From the NCBI RefSeq assembly GCF_000226095.1, contig NC_016475.1:2604001-2668000 (forward strand): a DNA stretch of 64,000 bases, written 5' to 3'. Shown in pieces: positions 11,501 through 22,827 of the stretch (within the stretch, counting starts at the first letter, position 1; each line of letters begins with the position of its first letter). The position numbers and the translations under genes were made by a program. The DNA is from Thermothelomyces thermophilus ATCC 42464. Lineage: Eukaryota > Ascomycota > Sordariomycetes > Sordariales > Chaetomiaceae. Under the pieces are notes generated by a model. It made no database searches and had not been told where the DNA came from. It saw only the letters and a list, made by a program, of their open reading frames with translations.

Positions 11501-11777
11501 TTTTACGCTGGATGAAGACATGGTTGGGGTCCTTTGCTCGCTGGCCAAACCGCGGGGCGAGTTTGGTGGGATGGCCAAAAGTGGGCGTCGCCGTAGCCGC
11601 TGCGGGTGTTCGGATGACTGGTATCGGGCTCTCTGTCAGATCCACAACCTCCTTGTTTGGATCGCTAGACTGCCTGAGCGGCGTTTGACTGCCGGAGGCG
11701 AGCGTCATGTTGGCCGCCTGGGAGCTGAGGATCTCGAGGTCATCGTCGCTGAAGGATTCCTTGCGCAATCGCGCCAT
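8586..11777 (-). CDS. SNF2-family DNA-dependent ATPase (Rad5/Rad16/Uls1-like)
   Basis: Single-exon gene of 1063 aa. The N-terminal 180 residues are disordered. The first helicase lobe has Walker A in DMGLGKT (Lys240), the DEAH box in LDEAHSIKN, and [10 protein letters not shown]. The second lobe has [26 protein letters not shown] and the arginine-finger motif DRVHRLTQ. The lobes are separated by a long insertion with two Cys pairs (CDMC and CTEC) and several Asp/Glu-rich runs. The Rad5/Rad16/Uls1 branch also carries an inserted zinc domain, usually a RING; here only four Cys are visible, so a full RING is doubtful. Probable nuclear role in chromatin remodelling, SUMO-linked turnover or repair (inference). 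The upstream 1.6 kb has no clear gene. Confidence 0.88.
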   Translation of the reverse strand: MARLRKESFSDDDLEILSSQAANMTLASGSQTPLRQSSDPNKEVVDLTESPIPVIRTPAAATATPTFGHPTKLAPRFGQRAKDPNHVFIQRKTRPEFHSDLYRSSGPLKPKSEPRRGPQLQMFSSLSEDAQPGYQYTQPSGSYGDKVFYTDPAKASADLKALLEGSIEDEEEEDGQESKPENDKPKAETIEDGTIEGIKVKLLPHQVEGVKWMRGREVGTHKKGKATKGGILADDMGLGKTLQSISLIVSNPMPGPNDDGWQKHFDQVKKGTLVVAPLALIRQWEAEIKDKVTKDRELKVCVHHGPQRTKDPKDLAKYDVVITTYQILVSEHGNSHSDPSRAPQVGCFGIHWFRVILDEAHSIKNRNAKATKACCALRAEYRWCLTGTPMQNNLDELQSLVNFLRIPPYDDLAVWREKIDGPMKKGRGHITIQRLHSLLRCFMKRRTKDILKEEGALVAGGKKALEAAAAKAKEEGRDEADVQKPAFKVTQRKVVTVETQFSEAEREFYDELEARADRSLEKMMKGKGVNYANALVLLLRLRQACNHPRLSQTKLEKDREALAADTARPSKASAADDLDALADAFGGMGIQTKQCDMCLNDLSRDEVAAGAVRCTECVQSLQKVNQESPSRKKPKKDGRRVSVVEEEIKIEKMAKRKPRGRKIITDSDDEEEEGSWLVPEDERGSLHLGKVGGEEDENAEGGGEDIGSEDSEHPSEEDEEDDESQLDSFIVNDEDVPEGDDQASDVDSGSDSDDETFVSVSKLRSQVVSQRSPSPSDSGADSSEDSGISESELLSGSDSGSDDDDDDLPIRRHGNGQHRNGTKPKRISTGAPSGNNIMASAKIRELLSILRKESPEHKFIVFSQFTSMLDLIEPFLRAQPGLKAVRYDGKMANDAREAALRALRTDPHTRILLCSLKCGSLGLNLTAATRVVIVEPFWNPFVEEQAIDRVHRLTQTVDVVVYKLTVADTVEERILELQEKKRRLAEATIEGGAGAKGKSQLKLGLQEILELFKHDPRTSLGTGDDDYRFSNSRAVVEDIAHMIRRGRKGPKKRKEHEIYGRRW

Positions 11778-12814
11778 TCTGATCCGACTCTGAGTCTGTC
11801 GCTGGTAAAGTGTTTGACGTCTTCGAGGGTTGCGACACGTAGCTAATGGTCGTGGATTGGATCGGGTCGAAGGAACCCTTGTCTCAGCTTGGCCCGAGAT
11901 TTGTGTGGTTTGGTGTTGTTTCCTCTTCCGTGATTTGATTGCTTTGTCCGTAGAGATCCTGGTTCGTCGTCCGATGCGATGTTGTTCTGTGGCTGGATTG
12001 CGAAGCCCGACCCCAGTTATCTATCTGTTGGGCAGTTATTTGTCACGTTTTCGTTCGCGTCTAGCCTTGCTCTCGGACTGGCCCGAGAGTATTCTTGGTG
12101 CATACCCCCGCGAACGACAACGCTTCGAATTATCTATGGCTAATTATCGTTTCAAGAGCCATTTGCAGCCGCCAAGTGTTGTTGGTTGTGGGCTAGCCCG
12201 GCTGAGGAGGGATTGCAAGCCGCCGTTGTGCTGATTCGTTTGTGGCGGTCGCCCCTCTGTTTACTCGAACAACCACTGCAATCCCAGTTCATCGGCTCCA
12301 AGGCAACCAAAAGCTTCCAGCGCCCCCACCAACAAAAACACTTGCGGTGCGTTACCTCAACATAGATCCCACTCAGGCAGCCCCGCAGCAAAAGAGAACG
12401 CTAACCCTGATACAGAGCCCTTGCAGGAGGGCCAAAGGGACACTGAGAACAGAGGACAAACAAAAACTCAGCAACGCCGAAACTGGAAAGTGAGATCCCC
12501 CAAGCCTGCAAATGAAGGGCGCAGCCGCTGCTGCCCGAAACTTTGCGTTCCCGAGCATCGTTCCAGCCTAAATTTGGCGCTGCATACAAAGTATTCCGTA
12601 CACAGTTTACTAGTAGTCACCGAAAACCAGGGATCGTTTCTTCTTGCATGCCATTCTCTCTCAAGTCCTGCCATGCACACATCGAGGCAGCCCCCATCTC
12701 GATGGCGGAGCCAATCACCGTCGGCCGTGGCCCTGAGCTGTAAGCCACGGGCGGCAATGGCTGCGATGGAGTTCGAAGGGCAACCTTCCCACACTTGACA
12801 CCGCCGAGGAAGCA

Positions 12815-13006
12815 ATGCATTCGACTGCCATTGACACAACACGTGAGCGAGATCCCCATCCAATGGCATCCGCAAGTCACAAGGGGCTCCATGCCGAGCA
12901 AGCCCAAAGCTCTTCAATCGACGATACTCCCCTCGCCCAAGATGGCAAACCCGTGCCTGAGAAGAAGAGTGGCCGGTTGCTGGCATACCTCAGTCGGAGC
13001 CGATAA
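12815..13006 (+). CDS. Possible small protein or terminal exon, unassigned
   Basis: A 63-aa frame ends in GKPVPEKKSGRLLAYLSRSR, hydrophilic and free of obvious low-complexity bias. The style resembles C-termini of small fungal proteins, but I recognise no family. The frame remains open a short way upstream of the ATG, so it could be a last exon. No splice partner was found. This is a weak candidate and may be chance. Confidence 0.2.
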   Translation: MHSTAIDTTRERDPHPMASASHKGLHAEQAQSSSIDDTPLAQDGKPVPEKKSGRLLAYLSRSR

Positions 13007-13286
13007 CAGGTGGGAAACCCCAATAGACAACAGGAACCAAGTGTCCCATCAATGAGCCAGAGAGGAAATCGAGTGAACGTTGTTACTCGATGTTGGAAAG
13101 ACCGACCCAAACTTACTTGCGAATCTAACGGCTGATTGACCCCATGTTGACGGCACAGCCATCTGCGCACTGTTTCCTGTGCTCTACCCATGTTCACGAT
13201 TGATTCAGTAGCTCGTCCTTTGTAATTTCGGCAGTGACGGGACTGATCTGACGGGGAGCTTGAGTAAGGTATTCAGATTAGGGATG

Positions 13287-13319
13287 AAAAAAAAAAAAAA
13301 AAAGAAGAAGAAGAAGAAG
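13287..13319 (+). repeat. Poly-A followed by (GAA)n
   Basis: Seventeen A residues run into five GAA units, in the 3' flank of the MFS transporter gene. Confidence 0.9.
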
Positions 13320-13420
13320 CGGTTTTCTCAGCTCGGCTCAGACAAAGTGTCTCGAAATGGGAGAAACGGGGCCCGCGCCCTTCGTTCTTCATCTACCACA
13401 CGAACTGTTGCACATGATCC

Positions 13421-15437
13421 CTACAGGACATATCTGAAATAAGGGTTTTCGATGTCGGTCAGATCCTGGAAGGCCAGCTTTGCTCGTTCTGTCTCGTCCT
13501 CGGGCAAAGCCGCCTTCTTCTTGTTCGCCGCCGCCAAGACAACATAGAGAGTTGCCGATGCAGCAATGCATATAATGTAGCTGTCACCGCTCACGTCAGT
13601 ATGGAAAGGGGAGACAGTCAAGGAAATGGCATTCCAAAGAAAGAGAGCACCCACCAGATTATCAGCCCCAACCACAACTCGGGATAATGCTGCGGGCGAG
13701 TCTGAGACTTGACCAGTTGTGGCCCGACGATATTTCCCAGACAGTAGGCAGCAAATATGGTGGCCGCCATGAAGCTTTTTTTGGTGTGCTACCGACAATG
13801 TCAGTCACCTGGTTCTTTGGTTCTTTACCTGTGGTCTGTCTGCTGGGAATGTTTGGGGGGGTTGAACGACAGTCTTGAGCAGCACCAAAGCTTCTCGAGA
13901 GGGTTGTCGGGGGAGTGGGAACATAGGGAATTAGACCACCGAGGGAAGTGGGACGGTGGCTTACTCCAGCGACGTTCGACATGCCAACAGTAATGATGAG
14001 GCTCACCGTCCCGCCAAAGAAGCCGGTGATAGAGTACCCGACCACGGGTGCGGCGGCCCGGTACGACGACTCGCTCTTCCAGATGATGGCACAGCCAGCA
14101 ATCACGGGCAGACATGTCAAGATGAGCATGATGAGGCGGATGTTGGGGATCCTGGACCCCAGATAGCCCGTCAGCAGAATGACGAAGAAACAGATGGCCC
14201 CGAGAGGGAACTGGAACACGATCGAGTGGAGGGTGCTCCAGCCAAAGGTCGACACAATGAGCGGGCCGAAACCGCTGACGGCGCCGTTCATGGTATACCT
14301 GCGGGTATTGAGTCGTCTGATTAGAGAACCCAGGCAGCTGAGGCGCGAGAGCGAAGTGGACGGTTAGAATTACTTACGCACTAGCCATCATCACAAAGAT
14401 AAGGTACGTCTTGAGATCCAGCAACGACTCCTTGACCTGCCGCATCTTGAGCTTGGTGCACCTGACCCCGGTCTGGCTGCGCCTCAACCTCTCCACGGCC
14501 GCAAACCGTTCCTCCTTGGTCAAGAACCACGCGGTGACGGGCGAGTTGGGCATGGCGAAGCAGAGGACGCCGAACAGGACGGTGATGGCGCCGGCCAGCA
14601 GGTAGATGTACTGCCAGCTTCTCAGCCCGCCGCCTTCGACCTGGGCGAAGCCGTAATTGAGGGCGCCGCCGATGATGGTGAAGAGCCCCGTGCTGCTGAA
14701 CCACCAGCTCTGCCGCAGGCTCTGCTCCCGCTGGGTGTAGTACCCGGACACGATGCACATGAAGCCCGTCGGCACGATGCTCTCGACGAAGCCGAGGAAG
14801 AAGCGCTGCGCGTACAGGCCGCGGTACGACGTCACGGCGGCGGTGAGCATGCAGATGCCGCCCCAGAGGACGACGACGGCGCCGAGGACGCGGCCGAGGT
14901 CGAAGCGCTGAAGCGCGAAGGACATGGGGTACAGCCCGGCGAGCATGCCGAAGTAGAAGAGCGAGGTGGCCCACGAGAGGCGCGACGTGTCGGCGCTGGG
15001 CGGCGTCGTGCTGTAGTCGGTCACGGTCAAGTCCAGGTCGGTCGTCATGCCAAAGAGGACGGCCGAGCCGAGAATGGCCTTGTCGTAGTACACGATGCCA
15101 TCTGGCCCGGGTTAGCCTCTGTGTTTTTTTTTTTTTTTTTCCTTTTTTTCTTTTTCTTTTTTGCTTTGCTCTGGCGAGGGAGCGGCGGCGGTTCCTACTC
15201 ACAGCCAAGGACCATGGTGGGAATGAGGAACCAGTCGATCTTGCGGACTGCTCGCGCAACTAACACGGGGTCGACGGTATGCTCCTGCTCGCCAACCATG
15301 GCGATTGCCTCATCTTTGGCGGCCATGCTCCTCTCATTATCATTCTCATTGACATTTCTGTTGTCATTGCCACCGAGTGCGGGTGGCGCCGCTTCCAGGT
15401 CTCCGTTCGAGACGGGATGTTGTTTCTCGCCGACCAT
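13421..15437 (-). CDS. MFS transporter, anion:cation symporter / allantoate permease-like
   Basis: Exons 15437-15203, 15101-14378, 14298-13965, 13788-13655 and 13580-13421 (minus) give 528 aa; introns are 101, 79, 176 and 74 bp with consistent phase. The N-terminal 60 residues are hydrophilic, then RKIDWFLIPTM starts helix 1, the conserved opening of the Dal5/ACS family. SAVLFGMTTDLDL, LGFVESIVPTGFMCIVSGYYT and AYCLGNIVGPQLV mark later family segments. About twelve membrane helices are expected in the plasma membrane. Substrates in the family include allantoate, nicotinate and other carboxylates; the substrate here cannot be told. Intron 1 holds a long T run on the plus strand. The gene is tandem with YRB30, with 455 bp between them. 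Confidence 0.88.
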
Positions 15438-15892
15438 GACGCCAATCGGTAGGGCCGTGTATTGATTCTCAACTTGTCTCTGCGTTCATTTGGGTATCTT
15501 GAGGGCCATCCACGGGCTAAAATTTTTTTTCTTCTTGTGATGGTCCGGTATCGCATATGGAGATACACTAACAGCCAACCCGCAAAGAACCAAGACCGAG
15601 GAGCGTGGGGGTTACAATCTATTAAGAACGCCAGCGTTCTAGAACCTAGTTCACGTTACGAACTCGGGCAATCAAGTCCAAAAAATGGCTCCTCTGCTTG
15701 ACAAAACTTCTCTAGTAAAGGCGGCGGATTCAAGGACTAGCAAGCGATGACAGTCTTGTGAATTGTGCCGAAGCTAGCCGTGGATTATGCGTGCAAAATG
15801 AAGAATCGCAGAGGTAGCGACACGGGGTTGGCGTGGCTCGTTGTCGCGAGATAAGCCCGCAAGAACTGCTCCCCAACGTTCTCATCTCTACC
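15438..15892. other. Intergenic region upstream of the MFS transporter
   Basis: Holds the promoter of the minus-strand transporter and the 3' flank of YRB30. No further feature stands out. Confidence 0.5.
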
Positions 15893-17923
15893 CTACTCCC
15901 CGTTTTGCGCCGGAAAGCTGTCTGTATAAGGATCAAACCCCATCCGCCGCTTCGCATCAGTCCGCGCTTGCCAGTGTGCTTCGCCGTGGAGACCTGTCGT
16001 TGAGGTCTCTTCCAAGAAGAACATCAGAATGTGATCCGGTATGGCCAAGTGCGATGCCTGCTGGAATTCCTGCAGGCTAGTGAGTCGGATCAGCATTTCC
16101 AGCAGCGATAGGGACGATGTGATCGACCCAAACGGAGACCGCGTGACATAGGAGGCCCCTACGTCCTCCCGGGGCTTCTGGATACAGACTGCGGGCTGCC
16201 TACCAGGGTCCTGAGCAGGCGAACTTGCGCTAATGGAGACGTGCTCAAGCTGAGCCAGGATATTGGAATCCGGCGAGAGCCCGTCGCCAGACGCTTGGGC
16301 GCTGCCACTCAATACCTGTTGCCGGGCTCCAGACTCGCTTCTAGTGTCATCACCTTCTTCGTCCACTTCGTCCGCTTCATCCTCATCATCGCTGCCGTCT
16401 TCCTCTGTGTACACTTCCAACGCCAGCCATTCAGGATCCAGGTGTGCAGGCAAGCACGTAGCTCGAGTGCCGTCCTGGCTTGCCCATGACTTGGGAGAAT
16501 GTTCACTTTCCTCCCATAGCTGTCGATCAACGTCCTCCTGTTCGTCAAATTCGGATGAATCATCTGCAGTACTAGAGGGTGACTCAGTCTCTTTTTCCGG
16601 CTCTGGCTCTTCAAACCACTCTTGCCGCATTCTGATTGGGCACTTTGCGTTGATGTCCCTCTTCAGGAGGAGAACTGGGTTGTTGCCCCTTTCATCGTTG
16701 TTTCCGATGTTGAGAATTCTTCCAGTGTCTGTGTAAAAAATCTTGGAGATCTGGTGTATCGGTATGGATTCTCGGAGGCCGGCCATTGGGATATCCTCGT
16801 AGGGCCGAGATCTCGATTCATCCCCGTCATGCAGCCTCCCGTCATCCAAGTCTTCTATGATCTCTAGGTGGTACGAGTACCCATCTGACAGCCCTCGTAA
16901 TGAGACAGCTCTCCTCCGCGAAACAGCTTCGGGGAAGTGTGAGCCGTAGGAATGGCCGGGTTTGTATCCCTGAGCAGGATCAAAGGTCCAGTCGGCAGGG
17001 ACTCGGCAAAGCCGTACTCGCGCCTTATGGATCACCTCCTGCCAGATAGGTTTTCTCTCACCTTCTCCAAGGCCGTAAGGAACTTCCTTGGCTCTATGGT
17101 CCTTATTGCCAGGCGGAGTCAAAGGCGAGACATCTTCCGAGCCGGGACTCGGACCAACCTGGGAGTGGCCAAGAAACAACATGTATAGGGAGAGGGTAAA
17201 GCAAGACCCAACTTGCATGGGATGACGGGGATTTGCAACGAATTGCGCATCTGCGAAGGAGAGCAGAGCACTAGCCTGCATCATCCTGGACGGCGAGATT
17301 CCAGGCGTCATGGTGCTGGACATCTTCTCACCTGACACCGTGATGGCAAACTGCAGGAGCGGGATATCTCGGTCGATGCGCGCGAGCAGCTCCTTGATGT
17401 CTCTAACGATGGCGAGTAGCTCGGCATGGTGTGCTTCCGACACACGGCTCCCACGGCGGTTGGCGCTTGAGCCATAGCATTCTTCTTCGGCAGTGGCCGC
17501 GCTGTCGAGGCGCTTCCCAAGGCGAACGATTTCCCGGTGAAGTGATTTGGCGAGAGGCACCGCCGCTTCTAGGAATGCATTGCCCCTGCTTGATCTGTGA
17601 AATTTGTCAGCAGCTCTGCATAGACCTTGACTCATTGAAGGTCGTCGTACTTGAACTCGATGAGGTCGAGAGCGGGTGAGAGGATCTGTCGAGTCTGTTT
17701 AGCAGGAGAACTGCCATGTCGAAGCCGGGAGAGGCCAACGCACCTTGATTCTGTCGTCGAGAACCTTTTGCAACGTCCTAAGCTCAGCGCGAACCGCCTT
17801 GTCATTGACCGACTTCAGCAGTCGGGAACACTGTTGTACAGCATAGCGTGATGTGAGAGCGAGGCCAGATCTGATGGCGAAGTTGACAGTCTGAGCTCCA
17901 AGGGTCTGCAGGAGTGCATCCAT
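15893..17923 (-). CDS. YRB30: Ran-GTP binding protein YRB30 homolog
   Basis: Exons 17923-17744, 17685-17651 and 17594-15893 (minus) give 638 aa; introns are 58 and 56 bp. The middle exon is only 35 nt. Splicing yields LDLIEFKSSRGNAFLEAAV, which matches the family N-terminus. Family segments include NFAIRSGLALTSRYAVQQ near the start, ISPSRMMQASALLSFAD, FTLSLYMLFLGH, and WQEVIHKARVRLCRVP. The C-terminal segment HLAIPDHILMFFLEETSTTG is also typical. A 130-residue acidic, disordered stretch precedes it. Yeast Yrb30 binds Ran-GTP and inhibits RanGAP-stimulated hydrolysis, acting in the cytoplasm and nuclear transport. It diverges from SUP35 across 657 bp. Confidence 0.87.
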
Positions 17924-18580
17924 GTTCTCTCAGGGTGTCCATTTCTGGTGTGTCATCGAGAGAGAGAAAAGTCCAACGGGGTTTTGGGGAGAAGTTGCAG
18001 TCTGAGGCGGTGACTAGAACGTGTGTTTGTTTGGCGTGCCTGGCGGCGTCGGACGGATCCCCGCCATTAGGTGTGGATGGAAGCCAATTTCAGCGGGTCT
18101 CGGTTAGGCTCATCAGGCACCTCACGGTGAATGTACTGGTCACTGTGCTTTTCGGCACTGTGCGTAAGGCTGCTGTAAAAGCCTAGTTGGCCTGTTTCAG
18201 CCATTGAGGGGTCCAGGGCCAAGGCGGGGCAGACCGTACGTTCCTTGTTCTCCCACAGTAATTCGTAAGGTGCAGCCGAAACCCTCTTTCCCCGCCACGA
18301 GCATGGTGGGGCAACAAAACTTCCAAGTTCATCTACGCAGTCGCCCCAAAAGAAAAGCCATCGAGTCACGAAGCTATATATCGGTAAGTGCAGTACTCGA
18401 GTCCTCTCCCTGTGTAAGAATCATTCCTGACTTCAGCTTCCCAGGAAGTTGACTCGGTTCGTCCGTCTCGCGCGCCCGCTTCCCTCGTTCGAAGTCGTCA
18501 CTCTCGCGGCTTCTTTCGAATCGAGTCCGTCCACTGACACTTTGCCCGCAACGATTCAGACAACGACAAATTTGACAAAT
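17924..18580. promoter_or_regulatory. Divergent promoter region of YRB30 and SUP35
   Basis: The start codons of YRB30 (minus) and SUP35 (plus) face away from each other over 657 bp. A possible 5' leader intron of SUP35 lies here, with donor GTAAGT at 18384 and an acceptor near 18436 or 18444. Confidence 0.5.
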
Positions 18581-20862
18581 ATGTCCAACAACGTTCAGGA
18601 GTCTTGGGAGGATGACCCGGCGGCCCAGGACGAGAACCTGGCGCGCCAGACTCAGCAGCAGATGAACATTGGCACTCAGCAGCCTCAGGGAGGAGGCTTC
18701 CGTCCTAATGCTGCTGCCTTTCAGCCCACAGCGCACCCTTTCCAGCCGGGCGCTCCTGCGTTCAATATGGGCGGTGGCTACGGGCAGTATCAACAACCGT
18801 ACTATGGCGGCCAAGGGTATTATCCTCAATACGGGGGCCAACAGGGCTATGGGCAGTATGCTCAACAGGGCTACGGCGGGATTTATGGCCAGGGCAACTA
18901 CGCCGGCCAGCAGCAGCAGCAATACGGTAGGGATGCGTCCCCGTAGCCGTCCCAGGTTTCGGAATAAAAGCTCATGAATTGGCAGGTCAATGGCAGAATT
19001 ACCATCAGCAAGGCCAGCAATTCCAGCAGCCCCAGCAAAACCAGGCACAACAGCAGGCCCCTAAGCAGACGCCCACCATCGCGAAACGGCCGACTGGCAC
19101 CCCTGCGGCAGCAGATACGCCGAAGCCGACTGTCGCCAAGGAGGGCGGCGCAAAAGTCCTGAGCATTGGCGGGGACGCGCCCAAGCCCAAAGCTAAGGTC
19201 CTTTCTATCGGCGCAACTGCCCCTGCTAAGGAGGAACCGAAGAAGGAAGAGAGTAAGAAGGAAGAGGCCAAGAAGGAGGGTACTGCGGAAGCTGCAGCTA
19301 AGGTCACGGCGACCAAGGCGATTGAGAAGACGGATTCCAGGGCGGCCAGCGGAAAGACGTCACCCACACCATCCTCCGGCCGGTCCAGCCCGTCTCGCGC
19401 GGCTCCCAAGGCTGCCATGCGTGACGCCGACGCTGTCGAAAAGGAGCAGACCGCCGACGTGGATGACGAGACACTGAAGGAAATTTACGGCAAGGAGCAC
19501 GTCAACATCATCTTCATTGGCCACGTTGATGCCGGCAAGAGCACGCTTGGCGGTTCCATCTTGTACGTCACAGGAATGGTGGACCAGCGGACGCTGGACA
19601 AATACAAGCGAGAAGCCAAGGAGATGGGCCGTGAATCGTGGTACCTGTCGTGGGCTCTCGACTTGACCAACGAGGAGCGCGCCAAGGGCAAGACGGTCGA
19701 GGTCGGACGTGGGTTCTTCGAGACGGATAAGCGGAAATACAGCATCCTCGACGCACCCGGTCACAAGAATTATGTGCCTCACATGATCGGCGGTGCCTCG
19801 CAAGCCGACGTTGGCATCCTGGTTATCAGTGCACGGAAGGGCGAGTACGAGACCGGTTTCGAAAAAGGTGGTCAAACCCGTGAGCATGCCATGTTGGCCA
19901 AGACGCAGGGTGTCAACAAGCTGGTGGTCGTTATCAACAAGATGGACGACCCAACCGTCAACTGGTCGCACGAGCGCTATGTGGAGTGCACCACCAAGCT
20001 GCAGCAGTTCTTGAAGGCTACTGGGTACAACCTGAAGACGGACGTCTTTTTCATGCCCATTGCTGCCCAGCAGACCCTCGGCATCAAGGATCGCGTACCC
20101 AAGGACATCTGCCCGTGGTATGACGGCCCGTCACTCCTCGAATACCTCGACGGCATGCAGGCCTTGGAACGAAAGGTCAACGCGCCGTTCATGATGGCCG
20201 TTGCCGGCAAGTACCGTGACATGGGCACCATGGTTGAAGGCAAGATTGAGGCGGGCGTCATCAAGAAGGGGATGAACTTGATCATGATGCCCAACAAGCA
20301 GCCGGTCGATGTGGCAGCTGTATATGGCGAGACTGAAGACGAGATATCCATTGCTCAGTGTGGCGACCAAGTGCGCCTCCGTCTTCGAGGCATCGAGGAA
20401 GAGGAGATCTTGCCGGGTTTCGTGCTCTGCTCGCCCAAGCGCCTGGTGCACAACGTATCTCAGTTTGAGGCACAGATCCGCATTCTGGATCTGAAGAGCA
20501 TTCTCACCGCCGGGTTCAACTGCGTACTGCACGTCCACGCCGCCATCGAGGAGGTCACCTTCGCCGCTCTGCTCCACAAGCTGCAGAAGGGTACCAACAG
20601 GAAGAGCAAGCTCCCTCCTTCGCACGCTAAGAAGGGCGATAGCATCATCGCTATCCTGCAGGTAACAGGCAGTGCCGGGTCCGTCTGCGTGGAGAGGTTT
20701 GAGGACTATCCCCAGATGGGTCGCTTCACCTTGCGTGACCAGGTAGGTTAACCCGCTGGAGCATGGTTAATCAGAGAAACGACACTGACTAACAAATTCC
20801 AGGGACAAACAATTGCCATTGGCAAGATCACCAGGCTCATCACTGATTCTGACTCCGCTTAA
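18581..20862 (+). CDS. SUP35: Translation release factor eRF3 (Sup35)
   Basis: Exons 18581-18926, 18986-20742 and 20803-20862 give 720 aa. Residues 1-150 are Gln, Gly, Tyr and Asn-rich with repeats such as QGYYPQYGGQQGYGQY, as in the yeast prion domain. A Lys/Glu-rich middle region follows to about residue 280. The GTPase domain has G294-HVDAGKS (G1), DAPGH (G3) and NKMD (G4), then the two beta-barrel domains shared with EF-Tu. With eRF1 it terminates translation in the cytosol. The 59-bp first intron cuts the prion-like region: QQQQQYG joins QWQNYHQQ. Reading through that intron would end at a stop codon at about 18946. The last exon encodes only 19 residues. Length fits other filamentous ascomycetes. 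Confidence 0.96.
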
Positions 20863-21473
20863 GTTGGGGTTGGAATCGGGTTGTCACCTGCATGAGGTAG
20901 TTCGAATTTGACATAGATTTCATGGCTTGTTGACTGCACATCGTTTGCCTTTTCGATAAGTGATCTTACCGTAGTTGGCCCTTAAAATGCACCTGGAACC
21001 GATCCACGACTTGGATGGCCGTCGTAAATATTGTCCTATGACCCAGGAAACAACTTCTTGTGTCTATTATCAGGTTCTCTGTTTCGGACAGGGTCTATCC
21101 GCGCTTGCCTTCGAGCGGGGGCCCAAGGCGGGGCAACCCAATGACAAAACCACGCAACCGACGGCGACAGGTGTGAACCTCAAGTTTGACCATCGGAGTG
21201 TGGTAGGAACGATCAAGGTGAGTTCTGAATCTGGACTGAACCAGAGTCTATGCCTACTTCCTAATTCTCGGGCTGCCGCGTCGTTTGTGTTATTGGTTCG
21301 ATGCTCAGAGAACCTCTCGTTGACTAGATCCTTTTCAACTTTAAACCAAACACACACACACACACACAAAGTTGATCAAATCATACTTCGGCGCTCTCTT
21401 CTCATCTGAAATCTCTCTGGTCTCGTCTATCGAACCATATAATCTCAAACACAGCCAACACACTAGAATCAAG
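20863..21473. other. Intergenic region between SUP35 and the dehydrogenase
   Basis: Holds the 3' flank of SUP35 and the promoter and leader of the dehydrogenase. A CA microsatellite lies at 21351-21367, about 105 bp before the start codon. Confidence 0.5.
21351..21367 (+). repeat. (CA)n microsatellite
   Basis: About eight CA units, in the probable leader of the dehydrogenase gene. Confidence 0.9.
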
Positions 21474-22827
21474 ATGGAAACATCAGGTTCCGCATCCGCA
21501 AACGTGGAAGAGCTCTTCTCCGTCAAGGGCCTCGTCGCCCTCATCACGGGGGGCGGCACAGGTAGGCAAACCGTTTCGCTTACGCCCACCCCTTAGCCCC
21601 TTTTTCTCAAGCCCCGACTGCCCTACGTCTTCTTCCCTCTCGGGTTCACAAAACGAATTGACTTGCTGACTGGTGACAACAACAACAACAAACGCGCAAC
21701 AAAAACAGGAATCGGCCTCATGATGGCGCGGGCCCTGGCGGCGGCCGGCGCGGCGCGCGTGTATATTGTCGGCCGGCGGGTCGATGTGCTCCAGGCGGCG
21801 GCCAACTCGATCAACCGGCCCTCGGTCGTCGTGCCGCTGTACTGCGACGTCACGTCCAAGATCAGCCTCGAGAGCGTCGTGTCGGTCGTCGAGACCGACG
21901 TCGGGCACCTGGACCTGCTGGTCTGCAACGCGGGCATCGGCGGGCCGCAGGTCAAGCCGCCGGTTAAGGGGGTGACCTCGCTCGAGGAGTGGTGTGTACC
22001 CGTTCTCTTTGTGCTTCCTTTTTTTTATCTTTTTCTCTTCTCTTCTCTTCTCCTTCTTCTTCTTTCGACTGCCTTCCGCCCCCACCCCCCCAAACACCTC
22101 CCCGGCTGCTTTAGCAATTCATCTAGCTTCCACTGGCAGTTGTAACGTCTGACTCTGTTGCGCAGGCGAGACGCACAGATGGCGGTACGTGTAGAAGATT
22201 TCACAAACACGTTTGCAGTGAATAGCACCAGCGTGTGGTTTACAACCATGGCGTTCCTCAAGCTGCTGGATGCGGGGAACAAGAAGGGCCGCGGCGCGGG
22301 AGGGGTGACCAGCCAGGTGGTGGTGACGAGCAGCATTGGTGGGTTTAATAAGGCTGCGCCTGGGGGATGGGCGTACGGGGCTAGCAAAGCGGCGGCGACG
22401 CATATTGCCAAAATGCTAAGTGTGGTCTTGCCAACTTGGGGGATTCGGTGAGTTGAATCCTTGCGCTTTTCTTCATTCTCTCAACTCATACTTGCTAATA
22501 CGAATGGTATATAGGGCCAACTGTCTCTGTCCCGGGTGTGAGTATTCTCTGCTCCTCCTAAGAAGGATGAAGTGGCATTCGCTGACCGAACCAGTGTTTC
22601 CGAGCGAAATGGCTGCACCCATTGTTAAAGCGGCAGGTGGTTCCATGGTTGGAGACGGCATCATCCCCCTGGACAAAAGTGTTGTCCCTCTTGGCCGTAT
22701 GGGCGACGAGGCAGACATGGCTGGTCAGATCCTGTATCTAGCGTCGCGGGCTGGCGCATACTTGAACGGAAATACCATTGTGGCTGACGGCGGGCGGCTT
22801 GGGACGTTCCCCAGCACGGGGTACTGA
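21474..22827 (+). CDS. Short-chain dehydrogenase/reductase (classical SDR)
   Basis: Exons 21474-21561, 21709-21991, 22166-22447, 22515-22537 and 22595-22827 give 302 aa; introns are 147, 174, 67 and 57 bp. Exon 4 is only 23 nt. The cofactor motif TGGGTGIG spans residues 25-32, split by intron 1. CNAG marks the central strand. The catalytic set is Ser179 or Ser180, Tyr194 and Lys198 (YGASK), and CPGLFPSEMA follows the active site as in many fungal SDRs. An Arg pair after strand 2 (VGRR) suggests NADP(H) preference. No signal peptide is seen, so it is probably cytosolic. The substrate is unknown, and no biosynthetic cluster surrounds it. Confidence 0.9.

Larger units (their letters stand above)
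11778..13420. other. Intergenic region between SNF2 gene and MFS transporter
   Basis: Upstream sequence of the SNF2-type gene and 3' flank of the transporter. It contains a possible small open frame at 12815-13006 (listed separately) and a poly-A/GAA run at 13287-13319. Nothing else is supported. Confidence 0.5.

Noticed and set aside
14381-15259. Long His/Arg-rich minus-strand frame over the MFS gene
   Set aside because: It is a shifted-frame shadow of the transporter exon, as shown by the continuous family match in the other frame.
13421-22827. MFS transporter plus dehydrogenase as part of a secondary-metabolite cluster
   Set aside because: No polyketide synthase, peptide synthetase, terpene cyclase or pathway regulator is present, and YRB30 and SUP35 lie between them.
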